Assembly: GCF_900095265.1 (NCBI RefSeq)
Contig: NZ_LT607672.1
Location: 37,349-82,705 of the forward strand
Length of the DNA: 45,357 bases
Reading direction: 5' to 3'
Source: Janthinobacterium sp. UMAB-56
Lineage (GTDB): Bacteria; Pseudomonadota; Gammaproteobacteria; Burkholderiales; Burkholderiaceae_D
Position 1 is the first letter of the stretch. Each line of letters starts with the position of its first letter. The notes beneath the pieces are model-generated. The model worked only from the letters and a program-made list of their open reading frames with translations. It was not told where the DNA came from and did not search any database. Shown piece after piece: positions 16,427 to 26,700 of this stretch. A program made the translations under genes and the position numbers.

Positions 16427-18838
16427 TTAGTGTTTTACTACCTCGGTAGCCGCATCAGGCTTGGCTGCGGCGGCCGTGACAGCCTCCACTGCAGCGACGT
16501 CCGGCAACGGTTCAGGCATGCGCTCGAGGGCGATTTCCAGCACCTTGTCGATCCAGCGCACCGGCACAATCTCCAGTTTGTTCTTGACGTTGTCCGGAAT
16601 GTCGGCCAAGTCCTTCACATTCTGCTCTGGAATCAAGACCGTCTTGATGCCGCCGCGATGAGCCGCCAGCAGCTTCTCTTTCAGGCCGCCGATCGGCAAC
16701 ACTTCGCCGCGCAAGGTGATCTCGCCCGTCATCGCCACGTCGGCGCGCACGGGGATGCCCGTGTAGACCGACACCATGGCCACCGTCATGGCCGCGCCAG
16801 CCGAAGGACCATCCTTCGGTGTCGCGCCTTCCGGCACGTGGATGTGGATGTCGCTCTTCTCGAACACGTCCGCCTTGATGCCCAGGCGCTGTGCCCGGCT
16901 GCGCACCACCGTGCGGGCTGCCTCGATCGACTCTTTCATGACGTCGCCCAGGGTACCCGTGCGGATAATGCCGCCCTTGCCCGGCATCGACACGGCTTCG
17001 ATGGTCAGCAGATCGCCGCCCACTTCCGTCCATGCCAGACCGACCACCTGGCCCACCTGGTTTTCTTTCTCTGCGACACCGAAATCATAGCGGCGCACGC
17101 CGAGGAATTTATCCAGGTTCTTCGAGTTGACGATGACTTTCTTGTCGGATTTCTTCAGCAGCAGCATCTTGACCACCTTGCGGCAAATCTTCGACACTTC
17201 ACGCTCGAGCGAACGCACACCGGCTTCCCGCGTGTAGTAGCGGATGATGTCGCGCAAGGCCGACTCGGCCACCGAAATTTCCTCTTCCTTCAAACCATTG
17301 TTCTTGATCTGCTTCGGCAGCAGGTAACGCTGCGCGATGCTGGTCTTTTCATCTTCCGTGTAACCGGACAGACGGATCACTTCCATGCGGTCAAGCAAGG
17401 CTGGCGGAATGTTGTACGAGTTCGACGTCGCCACGAACATCACGTCGGACAAGTCGAAATCGACTTCGATGTAGTGGTCGGAGAAGGTGTGGTTCTGTTC
17501 CGGATCGAGCACTTCCAGCAGGGCCGACGATGGATCGCCACGGAAATCGGCGCCCATCTTGTCGACTTCATCGAGCAGGAACAAAGGATTGCGCACGCCG
17601 ACTTTCGACAGCGATTGCAAAATCTTGCCCGGCATCGAGCCGATGTAGGTGCGGCGATGACCGCGGATCTCGGCTTCGTCGCGCACGCCACCCAGGGCCA
17701 TGCGCACGAACTTGCGGTTCGTGGCGCGGGCGATGGACTGGCCCAGCGAAGTCTTGCCGACGCCAGGAGGACCGACGAAGCACAGGATAGGCGCTTTCAG
17801 CTTGTCGACGCGCTGTTGCACTGCGAGGTATTCCAGGATACGTTCCTTGACCTTGTCGAGGCCGTAGTGGTCGCCTTCGAGCACTTTTTCCGCATTCGCC
17901 AGGTCGTTATTGACCTTGGATTTCTTTTTCCAAGGCAAGTTGACCAGGGTGTCGATGTAGTTGCGCACGACCGTGGCTTCGGCCGACATCGGCGACATCA
18001 GCTTGAGCTTTTTCAACTCGTTGGTCGCCTTGTCGAGCGCTTCCTTCGGCATCTTGGCCGAAGCGACTTTTTTCTCCAGCTCGTCGAGGTCGGCACCATC
18101 TTCGCCCTCGCCCAGCTCTTTCTGGATCGCCTTGACCTGCTCGTTCAGGTAATACTCGCGCTGCGACTTTTCCATCTGGCGCTTGACGCGGCCACGAATG
18201 CGCTTTTCCACTTGCAGGATGTCGAGTTCGCCTTCGAGCTGGCCCAGCAGGTGTTCGAGACGCTTGGCCACGCTGAAAATTTCCAGGATGACTTGTTTTT
18301 GCTCAAGCTTCAGGGGCAGATGCGCGGCCACCGTGTCGGCCAGGCGGCCGGCATCGTCGATGCCAGACAAGGACGCCAGGATTTCCGGTGGGATCTTTTT
18401 GTTCAGTTTGACGTATTGGTCGAACTGCTGCACGATCGCGCGGCGCATGGCTTCGACTTCCGACTCGTCGCCCGGCTCGGACTCGAGCGGCGTCAGGTCG
18501 GCGATGAAATGCGTCGGCGCATCGCTGATGTGGTTGATACGGGCACGCTGCGCGCCTTCGACCAGCACCTTGACGGTGCCATCGGGCAGCTTCAGCATTT
18601 GCAGAATATTGGCGACACAGCCAATTTCATAGATATCCGAAGGGGACGGCTCGTCCTTCGCGGCTGCTTTTTGAGCGGCAAGCATGATGCTCTTGCCCTG
18701 CTCCATCGCAGCTTCCAGCGCCTTGATCGACTTTGGACGGCCAACGAACAGCGGTATCACCATATGCGGGAAAACGACGACATCCCGCAACGGCAATAAC
18801 GGCAGTTGAGTTTGCTCAGTTAATTTGGAAGTTGTCAT
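16427..18838 (-). CDS. lon: ATP-dependent Lon protease
   Basis: An 803-residue cytoplasmic AAA+ serine protease that removes misfolded and short-lived regulatory proteins. Order: Lon N domain (1-~200, LPLLPLRDVVVFPHMVIPLF), coiled middle, AAA+ module with Walker A GPPGVGKTSLG and LLDEVDKMG, then the protease domain with catalytic Ser in PKDGPSAGAAM (near residue 690) and the Lys of the dyad in GGLKEKLLAA. A slightly longer acidic loop (GEGEDGADLDELEKK) and an Ala-rich C-terminal tail are normal for beta-proteobacteria. ATG at 18838 has AAGG at good spacing. It lies between clpX and hupB, each apparently with its own terminator. Confidence 0.97.
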   Translation of the reverse strand: MTTSKLTEQTQLPLLPLRDVVVFPHMVIPLFVGRPKSIKALEAAMEQGKSIMLAAQKAAAKDEPSPSDIYEIGCVANILQMLKLPDGTVKVLVEGAQRARINHISDAPTHFIADLTPLESEPGDESEVEAMRRAIVQQFDQYVKLNKKIPPEILASLSGIDDAGRLADTVAAHLPLKLEQKQVILEIFSVAKRLEHLLGQLEGELDILQVEKRIRGRVKRQMEKSQREYYLNEQVKAIQKELGEGEDGADLDELEKKVASAKMPKEALDKATNELKKLKLMSPMSAEATVVRNYIDTLVNLPWKKKSKVNNDLANAEKVLEGDHYGLDKVKERILEYLAVQQRVDKLKAPILCFVGPPGVGKTSLGQSIARATNRKFVRMALGGVRDEAEIRGHRRTYIGSMPGKILQSLSKVGVRNPLFLLDEVDKMGADFRGDPSSALLEVLDPEQNHTFSDHYIEVDFDLSDVMFVATSNSYNIPPALLDRMEVIRLSGYTEDEKTSIAQRYLLPKQIKNNGLKEEEISVAESALRDIIRYYTREAGVRSLEREVSKICRKVVKMLLLKKSDKKVIVNSKNLDKFLGVRRYDFGVAEKENQVGQVVGLAWTEVGGDLLTIEAVSMPGKGGIIRTGTLGDVMKESIEAARTVVRSRAQRLGIKADVFEKSDIHIHVPEGATPKDGPSAGAAMTVAMVSVYTGIPVRADVAMTGEITLRGEVLPIGGLKEKLLAAHRGGIKTVLIPEQNVKDLADIPDNVKNKLEIVPVRWIDKVLEIALERMPEPLPDVAAVEAVTAAAAKPDAATEVVKH

Positions 18839-18984
18839 GGCGTACCTTATAGAAAGCGTGTTTACGATGTTGGCGCTCGCTGCCAAAACACAAGACCGGC
18901 GAGAATAAATAATTCTGTGAAACAAACATAAAGTCTATTTCGCAAAACACACCCGCATGACTGTAACAAATGCAGTTTTAACAG

Positions 18985-19024
18985 TAAAAAAGCCACACGC
19001 AGCTAAGCGCCGCGAGTGGCTTTA
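18985..19024 (-). terminator. intrinsic terminator of clpX
   Basis: On the minus strand: AAAGCCAC … GTGGCTTTTTT with an inner GC stem; T-run of six. It lies about 90 bp downstream of the clpX stop and upstream of lon. Confidence 0.85.
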
Positions 19025-19111
19025 CGATTGAAGCCTGCACTCATTGGTTTAAATTGTACTGCCATGCATTAAGGAATCAAAACCCTTTTTATGCATTTGT
19101 CTCGGCAGTTT

Positions 19112-20380
19112 TCAATTTTCTCCGGAGGCTTTGGCAGTCTCTTGATAAATCAACAAAGGTTTGGCGCCACTGGTGATGGTATTTTCGTCGATGACGACTT
19201 TCACCACATTTTGTTCGCTCGGCAGTTCGTACATGACGTCCAGCAAAGCGTGTTCCAGGATCGAACGCAGGCCACGGGCACCGGTCTTGCGCGCCAGCGC
19301 CTTCTTGGCGATCGCATGCAGGGCGGCCGGACGAATCTCCAGTTCCGCGCCTTCCATCTCGAGCAGCTTCGAATACTGCTTGATCAGCGCATTCTTTGGC
19401 TCGACCAGAATCTGGATCAGTGCCTCTTCCGTCAATTCGGCCAGGGTGGCGATGACGGGCAGACGGCCCACCAGTTCCGGGATCAGGCCGAACTTGACCA
19501 GGTCTTCCGGTTCCGCTTGCAGCATCAGCTCACTGGCCGAGCTTTGCGACTTGCTGCGCACCGTGGCCGAGAAGCCGATGCCGCTCTTTTCGGAACGGTT
19601 GGCGATCACTTTCGACAGGCCGTCGAAGGCGCCGCCGCAGATGAACATGATGTTGGTCGTGTCGATCTGCACGAAATCCTGGTTCGGGTGCTTGCGGCCG
19701 CCTTGTGGCGGCACGGAAGCCATCGTGCCTTCGATGAGTTTCAGCAAGGCTTGCTGCACGCCCTCGCCCGACACGTCGCGCGTGATGGACGGATTATCGG
19801 ACTTGCGCGAAATCTTGTCGATTTCATCGATGTAGACGATGCCGCGCTGGGCTTTCTCGACGTCGTAGTTGCAGCTTTGCAGCAGCTTCTGGATGATGTT
19901 TTCGACGTCCTCACCCACGTAACCGGCTTCGGTCAGGGTGGTGGCATCGGCGATCACGAACGGCACGTTGAGCATGCGCGCCAGGGTCTGTGCCAGCAGG
20001 GTCTTGCCCGAGCCGGTAGGACCGACCAGCAAGATGTTGCTCTTCGCCAGTTCGATGTCGTCTTTCTTGCCCAGGTGCTTGAGGCGCTTGTAATGGTTGT
20101 ACACCGCCACCGACAGGATGCGCTTGGCAGTCTGCTGGCCGATCACGTACTGATCGAGCAAGGCGGCAATTTCTTGCGGCGTCGGCAGGTCGGATTTGGT
20201 ACCGGTCACCGTCTCGATGCCCGACGTTTCATCACGGATGATGTCGTTGCACAGGTCGATGCACTCGTCGCAAATGAACACGGACGGGCCGGCGATGAGT
20301 TTCTTCACCTCGTGCTGGCTTTTGCCGCAGAACGAGCAATACAGTAATTTTTCGCCGCTAGAGGATTTTTTGTCTGACAT
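19112..20380 (-). CDS. clpX: ATP-dependent Clp protease ATP-binding subunit ClpX
   Basis: A 422-residue AAA+ unfoldase that feeds tagged proteins to ClpP. The N-terminal zinc-binding domain has CSFC…CDEC (Cys15, 18, 37, 40), used to dock substrates and adaptors. Walker A is [12 protein letters not shown], the pore loop is GYVGEDVE, and VYIDEIDK is Walker B; the RGDs-like pore and the ClpP-binding IGF loop (SGIGFSATV) are present. Length equals E. coli ClpX (424). ATG at 20380 gives the standard MSDKKSS start although no good ribosome-binding site precedes it. About 200 bp and a hairpin separate it from clpP. Confidence 0.97.
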   Translation of the reverse strand: MSDKKSSSGEKLLYCSFCGKSQHEVKKLIAGPSVFICDECIDLCNDIIRDETSGIETVTGTKSDLPTPQEIAALLDQYVIGQQTAKRILSVAVYNHYKRLKHLGKKDDIELAKSNILLVGPTGSGKTLLAQTLARMLNVPFVIADATTLTEAGYVGEDVENIIQKLLQSCNYDVEKAQRGIVYIDEIDKISRKSDNPSITRDVSGEGVQQALLKLIEGTMASVPPQGGRKHPNQDFVQIDTTNIMFICGGAFDGLSKVIANRSEKSGIGFSATVRSKSQSSASELMLQAEPEDLVKFGLIPELVGRLPVIATLAELTEEALIQILVEPKNALIKQYSKLLEMEGAELEIRPAALHAIAKKALARKTGARGLRSILEHALLDVMYELPSEQNVVKVVIDENTITSGAKPLLIYQETAKASGEN

Positions 20381-20513
20381 AAGGCATTTTGGTTGGAACT
20401 GCATTAACAATATTGCAAAATCGCAAGCCGGAGTGCGGTAGTTGCCCATAAGGCAACCACCCATGACGCGAGTGAACAACGTGCACAAGCTCCATGCTAC
20501 CCGAAATAAAAGC

Positions 20514-20547
20514 GAAACGCCCGAACGTTTGATCGCCCGGGCGTTTA
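20514..20547 (-). terminator. hairpin terminator after clpP
   Basis: On the minus strand: AAACGCCCGGGCG … CGTTCGGGCGTTTC followed by GCTTTTAT. The T-run is interrupted, so read-through into clpX is possible. Confidence 0.65.
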
Positions 20548-20579
20548 CTTACATGCTTAGCAATACCGGTAGGGGCTCA

Positions 20580-21206
20580 TCAAGCGCGGCTGGTCAACAC
20601 TTTGTCGATCAAACCATACTCAACGGCCTCGTCGGCGGACATGAAACGGTCGCGGTCGGTGTCCTTGGCGATCTGTTCGATCGACTGGCCCGTGCGCTCG
20701 GCCATGATGCCGTTCAAGCGGGTGCGCAGGTACAGGATTTCCTTGGCCTGGATCTCGATGTCGGACGCCATGCCTTGCGAACCACCGGACGGCTGGTGAA
20801 TCATGATGCGCGAGTTTGGCAGCGAGAAACGCTTGCCCTTGGCGCCAGCGGCCAGCAGGAAAGCGCCCATCGATGCGGCCATCCCGGTACACAGGGTCGA
20901 GACGTCCGGCTTGATGAACTGCATGGTGTCGTAGATGGCCATGCCGGCCGAGACCGAGCCACCTGGCGAGTTGATGTAGAGCGAGATTTCCTTTTCCGGA
21001 TTTTCGCTTTCCAGGAACAGCAGCTGGGCGACAACCAGGTTGGCCATCTGGTCATTGACCGGGCCGACCATGAAAATCAAGCGTTCCTTCAGCAGGCGCG
21101 AGTAAATATCATACGAGCGCTCGCCGCGACCGCTTTGTTCCACCACCATCGGCACCAGGCCGAGCATCTCTGTGTCCAGCGCCGGATTACGGTTCATACC
21201 TGTCAT
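20580..21206 (-). CDS. clpP: ATP-dependent Clp protease proteolytic subunit
   Basis: A 208-residue serine peptidase that forms the double-ring chamber served by ClpX. The catalytic triad is intact: Ser112 (GMAASMGA), His137 (RIMIHQPS) and Asp186 (DTDRDRFMS), the same offset (15) from mature E. coli ClpP at all three positions. The N-terminus before MVPMVVEQ is the usual propeptide. ATG at 21206 follows AAGGA at 6-7 nt. It lies downstream of tig, from which it is separated by 197 bp largely filled by a palindromic element. Confidence 0.97.
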   Translation of the reverse strand: MTGMNRNPALDTEMLGLVPMVVEQSGRGERSYDIYSRLLKERLIFMVGPVNDQMANLVVAQLLFLESENPEKEISLYINSPGGSVSAGMAIYDTMQFIKPDVSTLCTGMAASMGAFLLAAGAKGKRFSLPNSRIMIHQPSGGSQGMASDIEIQAKEILYLRTRLNGIMAERTGQSIEQIAKDTDRDRFMSADEAVEYGLIDKVLTSRA

Positions 21207-21251
21207 TTCATTTCCTTGTGAAGCAGTTAGGGGATGCTACCACCAGCTTGG

Positions 21252-21370
21252 GACACCAAACAAACCTACTGCGCGTCGCGATTTGCGGCCTCCGATGCTC
21301 ACTGTGCATTCGCACAGCTCCGCTTCTCAGCCACAACTCCCATCCGCTCGCTACGGTTTTGTTAGGTGTC
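21252..21370. repeat. long inverted-repeat element in the tig-clpP gap
   Basis: Outer arms GACACCAAACAAA (21252-21264) and TTTGTTAGGTGTC (21358-21370) pair with one mismatch. Pairing continues weakly inward (ACC-TA-GCG blocks), and the apex is a perfect CTGTGC-ATTC-GCACAG hairpin (21302-21317). There is no T-run or open frame. The 119-nt size and nested symmetry suggest a non-autonomous dispersed element or a processed mRNA structure. Confidence 0.6.
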
Positions 21371-21403
21371 AAAGGCAATAATGGCACCCCAATACCAACT
21401 GGT

Positions 21404-22744
21404 TTACGCTTGTGCGTTGCTTCCCATCAGTTCATCGAATGCAACTGCTTTCGACGTGACTTTCGACAGGCCCAACACGTAAGTGACGACGTTTTCTTCC
21501 AATACAAGGGCTTCGATCTCACCCAGACGACGACGGTCGCTGTAGTAGTACTTCAGCACTTCGCGTGGATCTTCGTAGCTTTGGGCGAAATCTTCGATTT
21601 GCGCCTTGACTTGCTCAGGCGTTGCCTGCAGCGTGTTGTCGCCCACCAGTTGCGACAGGATCAGGCCCAGGCGTACGCGACGCTCGGCTTTTTCTGCGAA
21701 CAGTTCTGCTGGGAAAGGCACGTCCTTGACGTTCATGCCGCGCTGCGCCATGTCTTGACGGGTCATTTCGGCCAGGCGCTCGGAATCCTGAGCGATCAGC
21801 GTTTTTGGCACTTCCAGCTCAGCAACTTTGATCAGCGCGTCCATGACGGCTTCCTTGTTGCGTGCTTTCACGCGGCCAGCGACTTCGCGCTGCAGGTTGA
21901 CTTTGATGTCTTCGCGCATTTTGGCCAGGTCGCCATCGGCAACGCCCAGCGATTTGGCGAATTCAGCATCGACTTCCGGCAGGTGCGCCCATTCCAGCTT
22001 TTGCAGGGTGATGGTGAACGAAGCGGTTTTGCCGGCCACGTCCTTGCCATGGTAGTCCTCAGGGAAGGACAATGGGAAAGTCTTGGACTCGCCCACTTTC
22101 AAGCCCAGCGTCGCGGCTTCGAATTCTGGCAGCATGCGGCCTTCGCCCAGCACGAAAGCGTAGCCTTCAGCTTTGCCGCCTGGGAATTCAACGCCGTCGA
22201 TGGAACCGACGAAGTCGACCGTTACGCGGTCGCCGTTGGCAGCGATCGGCTCACCGCCGTCACCGTGTTCGCCAGCTTCGCCCTTGGTGTGGAAGTGCAC
22301 GCGCTGCTTGCGCAGGATGTCGATGGTCTTGTCGATTTCGGCTTCCGACACGTCGGCTTGCACGGTTTCGATTTCAACGACCGTCAGGTCGCCAATGGCC
22401 ACTTCCGGATACACTTCGAAGGTTGCGTCGAAAGCCAGCTGGCCTTCGGCTGCTTCTTCTTTCGGCACGATGTTCGGGAAACCGGCCACGCGCAGATTGT
22501 TTTCGTTGGCGGCGTCGTTGAACGCGCGGCCGACTTTGTCATTCAGCACTTCGGATTCAATTTGGTAGCCGTATTGTGCTGCGACCATTTTCAACGGCAC
22601 TTTGCCCGGACGGAAGCCCGGTGCCTTAGCCGTACGGGCTTGCACTTTCAGGCGCTTCTCAACTTCCGTGCGGACGTCCGTCAGCGGGAAGGAGATCGTG
22701 ATACGACGTTCGAGTTTGCCCAAGGTTTCGACTGCAGTTGCCAT
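21404..22744 (-). CDS. tig: trigger factor
   Basis: A 446-residue ribosome-associated chaperone with prolyl isomerase activity. Domain order: ribosome-binding tail domain (1-~115) with the signature GFRPGKVP near residue 45; FKBP-type domain (~160-245) with [15 protein letters not shown] and [14 protein letters not shown]-terminal substrate cradle. Length matches the family (about 430-450). ATG at 22744 gives the canonical [14 protein letters not shown] start; only a distant GGA serves as ribosome-binding site. It heads the tig-clpP-clpX-lon order, and a probable promoter with an extended -10 lies 281-289 bp upstream. Confidence 0.97.
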   Translation of the reverse strand: MATAVETLGKLERRITISFPLTDVRTEVEKRLKVQARTAKAPGFRPGKVPLKMVAAQYGYQIESEVLNDKVGRAFNDAANENNLRVAGFPNIVPKEEAAEGQLAFDATFEVYPEVAIGDLTVVEIETVQADVSEAEIDKTIDILRKQRVHFHTKGEAGEHGDGGEPIAANGDRVTVDFVGSIDGVEFPGGKAEGYAFVLGEGRMLPEFEAATLGLKVGESKTFPLSFPEDYHGKDVAGKTASFTITLQKLEWAHLPEVDAEFAKSLGVADGDLAKMREDIKVNLQREVAGRVKARNKEAVMDALIKVAELEVPKTLIAQDSERLAEMTRQDMAQRGMNVKDVPFPAELFAEKAERRVRLGLILSQLVGDNTLQATPEQVKAQIEDFAQSYEDPREVLKYYYSDRRRLGEIEALVLEENVVTYVLGLSKVTSKAVAFDELMGSNAQA

Positions 22745-23458
22745 GTAAAAAATCGTCCAAAAAATAAACACTGTTGGTGCGAGAAAAGAAGACCCGACCC
22801 CTTGCGCCATCACTGGCGGCAAGACATGGGTCCAGCTTCACTCGCTCGCATATTCATCTGTAAAAGTACTGAAAACAGGACGATGGACCTGGTCTACCCG
22901 GCTGAGGGAAAACCCGCACCAGGCACCAAACAATCCGCCGCTTCCAGTACTGCGACAGGGCTCCGAGCAGCCAGCCATGCTTCTCAGTAAATGCAAGGCC
23001 AGCCATCATTCGGTAAAGCGTGGCATTATAACAAAGGACTTCGGGAAAGTGGCTGGCTTTGCAGCCTGGCCACAGAGGATACCAGCGGCAGCGAACGCGT
23101 CGCTACAGCCTGGGTGGCCCTGTCTTTACTCTTGCCCCGGCATTCATTATTTCGCCAGAGACAGGCTTTCCAGCCTGCTTCGTTCATTAGTATATGCGAA
23201 CTGGCGCCCCGTCCGAAACAAAGAAATGCGCTCTCATCGAAGATTTCGGCCAAAAAACCTTTGATTTATCTCAATTTGGCCATTTTTTCGGCAAATCACT
23301 GCCCGCGCCCCGCCCTGGCACCCGATCTGCGGCGAAAAACAGCGCACAGACAGACATCCGGGCCGACGAAAAGAGCAAGAGGAAAACAGCGAAGACGCCT
23401 GCAAGGAGGCTGAGAACAACTTGATGGTGCTGCACATCCAGGCTGGAACAACCCGGAT
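22745..23458. other. 714-bp gene-free stretch upstream of tig
   Basis: No open frame here has protein-like composition or a ribosome-binding site. The right half lies downstream of tRNA-Leu, the left half is the probable tig leader. Features seen are an extended -10 promoter for tig (23025-23033) and an FNR-like dyad TTGAT-TTAT-CTCAA (23261-23274). It is long for an intergenic gap in this compact region and could hold an unrecognised small RNA. Confidence 0.45.
23025..23033 (-). promoter_or_regulatory. extended -10 promoter, probably of tig
   Basis: On the minus strand TGTTATAAT, that is a perfect TATAAT with the TGn extension. No good -35 is seen 16-18 bp upstream, as is common for extended -10 promoters. 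It implies a leader of roughly 270 nt before tig. Confidence 0.5.
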
Positions 23459-23541
23459 TGGTGCGGATGGGGAGACTCGAACTCCCAAGCCGAAGCACTG
23501 GCTTCTAAGACCAGCGTGTCTACCAATTCCACCACATCCGC
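23459..23541 (-). tRNA. tRNA-Leu (TAG)
   Basis: 83 nt including encoded CCA. Acceptor GCGGATG pairs with CATCCGC; the D-arm is TGGAATTGGTAGACA; the anticodon loop CTTAGAA gives TAG, reading CUA and related Leu codons; the long variable arm has a TTCG tetraloop, diagnostic of class II tRNAs; T-arm GGGAGTTCGAGTCTCCC is intact. Confidence 0.96.
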
Positions 23542-23632
23542 AATTTGCACGACTTGACGCAAGCTACACGCCGCGCAGGCTGTCACCTGCGCCACCCTGA
23601 TTCTAACAACTCGGGGGCAATCTGGCTACCGT

Positions 23633-23708
23633 GGACTTGCCGGGCAAGTCCGCCGTAAAGCAAAGGCGGCATTCTACTGGATTTCCCAGAGGAATGCCGC
23701 CTTTTTTA
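23633..23708 (+). terminator. two tandem hairpins ending in a T-run
   Basis: First hairpin GGACTTG-CCGG-CAAGTCC (23633-23651); second a 13-bp stem AAAGGCGGCATTC / GAATGCCGCCTTT (23662-23705) running into TTTTTT. The second also terminates the RND operon from the minus side, since its stop is only about 25 bp away, although the T-run is better placed for plus-strand transcripts. No plus-strand gene is seen upstream. Confidence 0.75.
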
Positions 23709-23731
23709 TATCAGCTGGCTAACACTGATCG

Positions 23732-26700
23732 TCAAGCACCATCCTTGTCCAGCACCACCGGCTTCCTGACCCGGAACCAGGCCGCATACAGGGCCGGCAG
23801 GAACAGCAGGGTCAGGGCCGTCGCCAGTATCAGTCCGCCCATGATGGCGACTGCCATCGGCCCCCAGAAAACGGAGCGCGAGAGGGGAATCATGGCCAGC
23901 GCGGCGGCGGCGGCCGTCAGCACGATGGGACGGCAGCGCCGCACGGCCGAGTCGATGATGGCATCCCATGGGGCCGAACCATCGTTGATGTCTTGCTCGA
24001 TCTGGTCGACGAGGATCACCGAGTTGCGGATGATCATGCCGAACAGCGCGATGATGCCCAGGTTGGCCACGAAGCCCAGCGGACGGTGCAGCAGCAGCAA
24101 GGCAAACGCGGCGCCGGCCACGCCCAGCGGCCCCGTCAGGAATACCAGCAGGGAGCGCGAGAAACTGTGCAGCTGCAGCATCAGCAGGGTGAAGATGATG
24201 AAGATGGCCAGCGGCAGGTTGGTCGCGATCGACGCTTCCGCTTCGCCGCTGTCGGCAGCCACGCCCTTCACGGTGATGCGGTAGCCGGCCGGCAGCTTGA
24301 CGCGCAAGGCGTCCAGTTGCGGCGCGAGCTGCGTCGAGACAGTGGCGCCCTGGATGCCGTCGATCACGTCCGATTGCACGGTAATGGCCCATTCACGCTT
24401 GTCGCGCCAGACCACACCCGGCTCCCAGACGAAATGCGCGCGGGCCAGTTGCGAGATGGGCACGGACTTGCCCGTTGCGGTCGGGATATTCGTGTCGTTC
24501 AGCACGGAAATCGTCGCCCGCTCTTCCAGAGGCTGGCGCACCTGGATATCGATCAGCTTGTTGTCTTCGCGGAACTGGCCGATGACGGTGCCCGACAAAA
24601 TCGTATTGGCCGCCTGCATCACCGTTTTCGAGGTGACGCCCAGCGCGCGCATCTTGTCCTGGTCCAGGTCCAGGCGCAGCACTTTCACCGATTCATTCCA
24701 GTTGTCATTGACGCCCAGGGTGTTCGGATTGCCGCGCATGATGTCCTTGACCTGGTCGGCAATGGCGCGCACACCCGTCACTTCCGGACCAGTCACGCGA
24801 AATTGCACGGGATACGGCACGGGCGGCCCGTTCGGCAGCAGTTTTACCCTGCCCCGCACTTCCGGGAAATCCTTCTTGAAGACATCGACGATTTGCTGGC
24901 GCAGGCGTTCGCGGTCAGCCAGGCTCTTCGGCAAGACCACCACTTGCGAGACGTTGGTCTGCGGGAAGATCTGGTCCAGCGGCAGGTAGAAACGGGGACT
25001 CCCGGTGCCGACGTAGCTGGTGACGCTGTCCACGCCGTCGAGCTTGCTGACGAAGGCTTCGAATTTCTTCACCTGTTTCTCGTTCGCGACAAAGGTCGTG
25101 CCTTCGGGCGACCACAGTTCCACCATTAGTTCGGGACGGCTGGAATCGGGAAAGAATTGCTTTTCGATAAAGTTAAAGCCATAAATACCCAGCGCAAAGA
25201 TGGCCAGGGTGGCGGCAATCGTCGTCTTGCGCCACTCCACGCACCAGGTGACGGCGCGGCGGAAGCGGCGGAAGTTCGGCGTATCGAACAATTCATGGTC
25301 GTTATGCGCGTGCGGCTTGACCTTCAACAAGACATAACCGATGTAGGGCGTGAAGACGACGGCCACCACCCACGAGATGATCAGGGCCAGCGCATTGACG
25401 GAGAACAAGGAAAACGTATATTCGCCGGCGGCCGACTTGGCCAGGCCGATGGGCAGGAAGCCCGCCACCGTGATCAGGGTGCCCGTCAGCATGGGCATGG
25501 CCGTCGAGGTGTAGGCGAAGGTGGCCGCGTCGAAACGCGACATGCCCTCTTCCATCTTGCGCACCATCATTTCGACGGCGATGATGGCGTCATCGACCAG
25601 CAAGCCCAGCGCGATGATCAGGGCGCCCAGCGAGATCTTGTGCAAGTCGATGTCAAGCAGGCGCATGAACAGGAAGGTGACTGCCAGCACCAGGGGGATG
25701 GTCAGCGCCACCACCAGGCCGGGACGCACGTCGATGCGCAGCGGCTTCGTGTGCAAGCCCAGCGCGACAAAGCTGACGGCCAGCACGATCAGAATGGCTT
25801 CGACCAGGGTATGCACGAACTCGCCCACGGAAGCGGACACGGCTTCCGGCTGGTTCGACACGCGCTGCAGCTCTATGCCCACGGGCAACTCGCTCTTCAT
25901 GCGCGTCACCGTCGCTTGCAAGGCCTTGCCCATGTCGATGATGTTGCCGCCCTTTTCCATCGACACGCCCAGGCCGATCACTTCCTTGCCATTGAAGCGC
26001 ATCTTGTCCTTCGGCGGATCGAGAAATTCGCGTTTCACAGTGGCAAAGTCGCCGAGGCGGAAAGTGGTGCCATTGGCGCGCAGTTCCAGGTTTTCCAGGT
26101 CTTTGACGGTCAGTATGGCGCCCGTCACGCGCACTTGCAGATTGTCTGTGGGCGTCACCAGCACGCCCGTGGCGTTAATGCCGTTCTGTTCGGACAATTG
26201 CTGCACGATGGCGTCGAAGGGTATGCCCATCTGGGCAAATTTCTTGTGCGAAAAGATGATATTGATCTTTTCATCTTGCACGCCGAACAGTTCCACCTTC
26301 GATACCTGCCCCACGGCAAGCAATTCCTGGCGCACCTTGTCGGCATAGTCTTTCATTTCCGCATAGGTAAAACCGTCGCCCGACAGGGCGAAGATGGAGC
26401 CATAGGTGTCGCCGAACTCGTCATTGAAGAAGGGGCCCACCACGCCGGACGGCAAGGTGCCCTTGATATCGCCGATCTTCTTGCGCACCTGGTACCAGGC
26501 GGCCGCCGTTTCCTTGGGCGGCGCCGATTCGCGCAGTTCCAGCAAGATCAGGGTTTCGCCCGGCTTCGAATAACTGGTAATTTCATTGATATACGGCGTT
26601 TCCTGCAGCTTCTTTTCCAGCTTGTCCGTCACCTGCTCGGCCATCTGCAGCGCCGTGGCGCCCGGCCAGTACGCTTGCAGCACCATGGCGCGGAAGGTGA

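Noticed and set aside
16400..18799. 799-codon plus-strand frame antisense to lon
   Set aside because: Shadow of lon, with His/Asp/Arg/Leu-rich low-information sequence.
22977..23264. 95-codon plus-strand frame in the gap before tig
   Set aside because: Its composition is not protein-like, there is no ribosome-binding site, and it overlaps the probable tig promoter.
23261..23274. FNR box as a firm annotation
   Set aside because: One mismatch to the core and about 520 bp from the nearest downstream start; kept only as part of a low-interest finding.
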